A stretch of 41,000 bases of DNA from Prorocentrum cordatum (taxonomy: Eukaryota > Sar > Dinophyceae > Prorocentrales > Prorocentraceae): the NCBI GenBank assembly GCA_963575745.1, contig CAUYUJ010007469.1, positions 322,750-363,749 of the forward strand. The letters are read 5' to 3'. Positions 38,601 to 41,000 of this stretch are shown here, in pieces; position 1 is the first letter of the stretch, and every line of letters begins with the position of its first letter. Both the position numbers and the translations under genes were made by a program. A model generated the notes under the pieces. It saw only the letters and a program-made list of their open reading frames with translations, was not told the origin of the DNA and searched no databases.

Positions 38601-39360
38601 GGCGCGAGAGTGTCTTGGATGCACGATCGCCGCCTCGCTTCGTGCAGGAGGAGGGGAGGGAGCAGAGGAACACCTGTGTAAACCCAACACGCTTCAACGA
38701 TGCTGCAATCAACCCCGCCTCCAAGTTCCCTCTTTGTAGGTTCCTCCAAGGGTTTCTTTTCGTTGCGAGGAGTGCCCCTATTGGAAGACAGTCGTGCGAG
38801 AACGCCATTCCTGGGATTTCAGTAGCGTCGCGAATGAACGTGACTGCTGCGCCCTGGCATTCCCAAACTGTGCCAAAACACCTTTTTCCCTGGTCCTTCA
38901 ACCGCGAATGAGCGTGACTGCTGCGTCCTGACCTTTTCAGATCGCGCTAGATTTGCCCTCGGACTTCGGGCATGCGGACCCTTGCAAGTGTTGGAACCTT
39001 TCAAGACGCATGTGCGTGGCGCTCCGGCGAGAGCCACATATTTTGGAAGACAGCCGGCCACCATCAGTGAAATTGCTATAAACTGTCGAGACGAATGTGC
39101 TCAGCGCTGAATCGATAGCCATCTCTTGAGCACCGCCCGCCCTTCATAAAGCAAACTGCTGCGAACTCAAATCCGTATGTGCGCGGGGCGGAGGAAAGAG
39201 CAACATTTTGAAAACGGTCTACCCTCCGTCCGTGTGATTGTTGGAAATGTCATGATTCAGGGTCAGAAGTGGAAAGGAACTCTTAGGCGGCACGCCCGGC
39301 CTGCCCTGCGGACACGTCCGGGGGCAGGACAGGAAGGAGTCAATTATATGGTTAAGGGAT
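38601..39360. other. unassigned DNA with diverged short repeats
   Basis: GCGAATGAACGTGACTGCTGCG at 38831 recurs at about 38907 with one or two changes (shown here in parts: GCGAATGA, CGTGACTGCTGCG). A looser match links 39010-39070 with 39178-39230 (ATGTGCG, ACAT.TTTGAA). No gene recognised. Confidence 0.5.
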
Positions 39361-39622
39361 GGATGAGGAGGAGATGGAGATGCAGATGGAAATGGAGATG
39401 TTGATGCTGACGATGCTGATGATGCTGATGATGACGCTGATTATGATGCTGATTATGATGACGATGGCGATGCTGCTGATGATGCTGATGCTGATGGTGG
39501 TGGTAACCGAGGATGATGATGATGTCGATGACGATGGTGATGACCATGGTGATGATGATGATGATGATGATGACGATGCAGACGACGACGCGGATGATGA
39601 CGATGACGACGATGATGACGAC

Positions 39623-39662
<40 letters not shown>

Positions 39663-39726
39663 GTTGTGATGATGATGATTATGATGATGGTGGCGATGAT
39701 GATGATGATGATGATGATGCTGATGC

Positions 39727-39784
<58 letters not shown>

Positions 39785-39787
39785 GAA

Positions 39788-39819
<32 letters not shown>

Positions 39820-40170
39820 CGATGTGATGGTGATGATGATGATGATGACGATGATGATAATGGTGGTGATGATGGTGGTGATGATGATGATGATGATGAT
39901 GATGATGGTGACGATGGTGTTTGTGATGGTAATGGTGTGGTGGTGATGATGATGGTGGTGATGCTGTTGACGGTGGTGACGGTGATGGTGATGGTGATGC
40001 TGTGATGGTGATGGTGGTGGTGATGGTGATGGTGATGATGACGAGTTTTGTGATGATCATGTTGATGATTATGCTGCTGATGATATTATGGTTGAGATGG
40101 TGCTGAGTATGTTGATGATGTTGCTGACGATGAGGTTGATCATGATGATTATGTTGCTGATGATGCTGAG
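39361..40170. repeat. (GAT)n microsatellite, about 800 bp
   Basis: Interrupted GAT with GAC, GCT and GGT triplets; the purest stretch is 39620-39900. It reads as poly-Asp or poly-Met on plus and poly-Ile or poly-His on minus. A 195-codon Asp-rich frame starting at an ATG (39359) is present but explained by the repeat. Confidence 0.97.
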
Positions 40171-40205
40171 GGTCAGGCGGACGGCGAATCTGATAGTGCT
40201 TCTGA

Positions 40206-40660
40206 GAGTAAAGGTGAGGATGAGGATGAGGAGGAGGAAATGGAGGAGGAGGAAGGGACGAATCGTGGAAGGATGAGGATGAGGCTGCGGAGATGACGGG
40301 GAGGAGGAGGAGGAGGAGGGAGGAGGAGGAGGAGGAGGAGGAGGAGGAGGAGGGCCCTCTTGAAGCGGACCCCCATTGCGCTCCAGGGAGGAGGGAGGTC
40401 CTGGGCACGGGCAGCACCTCACGGGCGAGCCCCAGGACAGAACCGGCCAACGTGCGCCTCGGTGCGTGTCGGGAGCGAAGGAGGGGGGAGGGGAAGGGGA
40501 GGAGGAGGAGGAGGAGGAGGAGGAGGAGGAGGAGGAGGAGGAGGAGGAGGAGTAGGAGGAGGAGGAGGAGGACGAGGAGGAGAGGAGGAGGAGGGAGGAG
40601 AGGGAGGAGGAGCAGGAGGAGGAGGAGGAGGAGGAGGAGGAGGAGGAGGAGGAGGGAGGA
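40206..40660. repeat. (GGA)n purine tracts
   Basis: Two GGA blocks (40206-40350 and 40497-40660) around about 145 bp of ordinary GC-rich DNA. Confidence 0.95.
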
Positions 40661-40810
40661 ACGTGTAGGGAGCCTTCACCAGAAGCCCATTGGGCCCGCA
40701 CCAGGGGCGAGGGAACAAGCCACCAAACGCAGAGCCGAGACAGCGAAGAACGCCCGGCCCCGCCAACCCTGCAAATGCAGGACCCTCCTAGGGACTGGTC
40801 AAGGCACCGT

Positions 40811-41000
40811 TCATCCGATGCATCGGTGGCCTCCGTTCTGGCTCGCTGCCTCTCTGATGGCGGCACCAGCTAGGAGGACTTCCTGAGCATACTGGGCCCC
40901 CTTCGGGGGGGGGCCCTGCACCTCGGGGATGCAGTCCGCGCGGATGATGTTCAAATTCTCGTGTCCACCTCGATTCTCACCTCTGTAGGGTAACCGAAGA
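40811..41000 (-). CDS. partial open frame leaving the right edge
   Basis: On the minus strand the frame is open from the window edge to a TGA at 40811-40813 (62 codons, no start inside). It reads ...NLNIIRADCIPEVQG... then AQYAQEVLLAGAAIREAAS, with the balanced, non-repetitive composition of a real C-terminus, unlike the low-complexity frames nearby. I do not recognise the family. An acceptor-like CCCTACAG and a donor-like AGGTGAGA both lie near the edge, so it could begin as an exon. A GGGCCCCC-TTCG-type hairpin lies inside it. Confidence 0.35.
   Translation of the reverse strand, partial: LRLPYRGENRGGHENLNIIRADCIPEVQGPPPKGAQYAQEVLLAGAAIREAASQNGGHRCIG

Noticed and set aside
39359-39946. 195-codon acidic protein starting at an ATG
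   Set aside because: Poly-Asp from the GAT microsatellite with no non-repetitive domain.

Overview
The window looks like nuclear DNA of a dinoflagellate. The strongest evidence is a perfect 22-nt dinoflagellate spliced-leader (SL) sequence at 24132-24153, followed directly by a 15-nt truncated SL copy. High GC, long runs of (TCC)n, (GGA)n, (GAT)n and (GTC)n, many short dispersed repeats and two dinoflagellate-type LINEs agree with this. Genus is not determined. No complete host gene could be recognised.

Layout. 0-7.4 kb: unassigned DNA with trinucleotide tracts, a possible RNase H-like fragment at the left edge, and a phased CTTGGGG array (5.48-6.08 kb). 7.4-12.2 kb: LINE-A, an old non-LTR retrotransposon with an open ORF1 and an ORF2 broken by frameshifts, stops and loss of an endonuclease active-site residue. 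12.2-24.1 kb: accessory DNA with a second CTTGGGG array, an exact 67-bp direct repeat 1.69 kb apart, a two-motif minisatellite (19.7-20.4 kb), a ten-copy 73-bp tandem array (21.06-21.8 kb) and several dispersed repeat families. 24.13-29.17 kb: LINE-B, an apparently full-length, well-preserved LINE that begins exactly with the SL. Its ORF1 (306 aa) and ORF2 (endonuclease + reverse transcriptase) lie in the same frame and are separated by one TGA; the frame continues after it through a serine-rich linker. TCC tracts lie on both sides. 29.2-41 kb: a mosaic of TCC/GTC/GAT tracts, foldback elements, a 101-bp satellite in two blocks, dispersed repeats shared by several loci, half of a MYND zinc finger, and a short open frame leaving the right edge on the minus strand.

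How the parts fit. LINE-B appears to be transcribed, trans-spliced with the SL, reverse transcribed and reinserted; the stacked SL copies record at least two such rounds. ORF1 resembles the RNA-binding proteins of LINEs, and ORF2 supplies endonuclease and reverse transcriptase. The surrounding repeats are probably by-products of retroposition, foldback insertion and slippage. Dispersed-repeat assignments come from visual comparison inside this window only.
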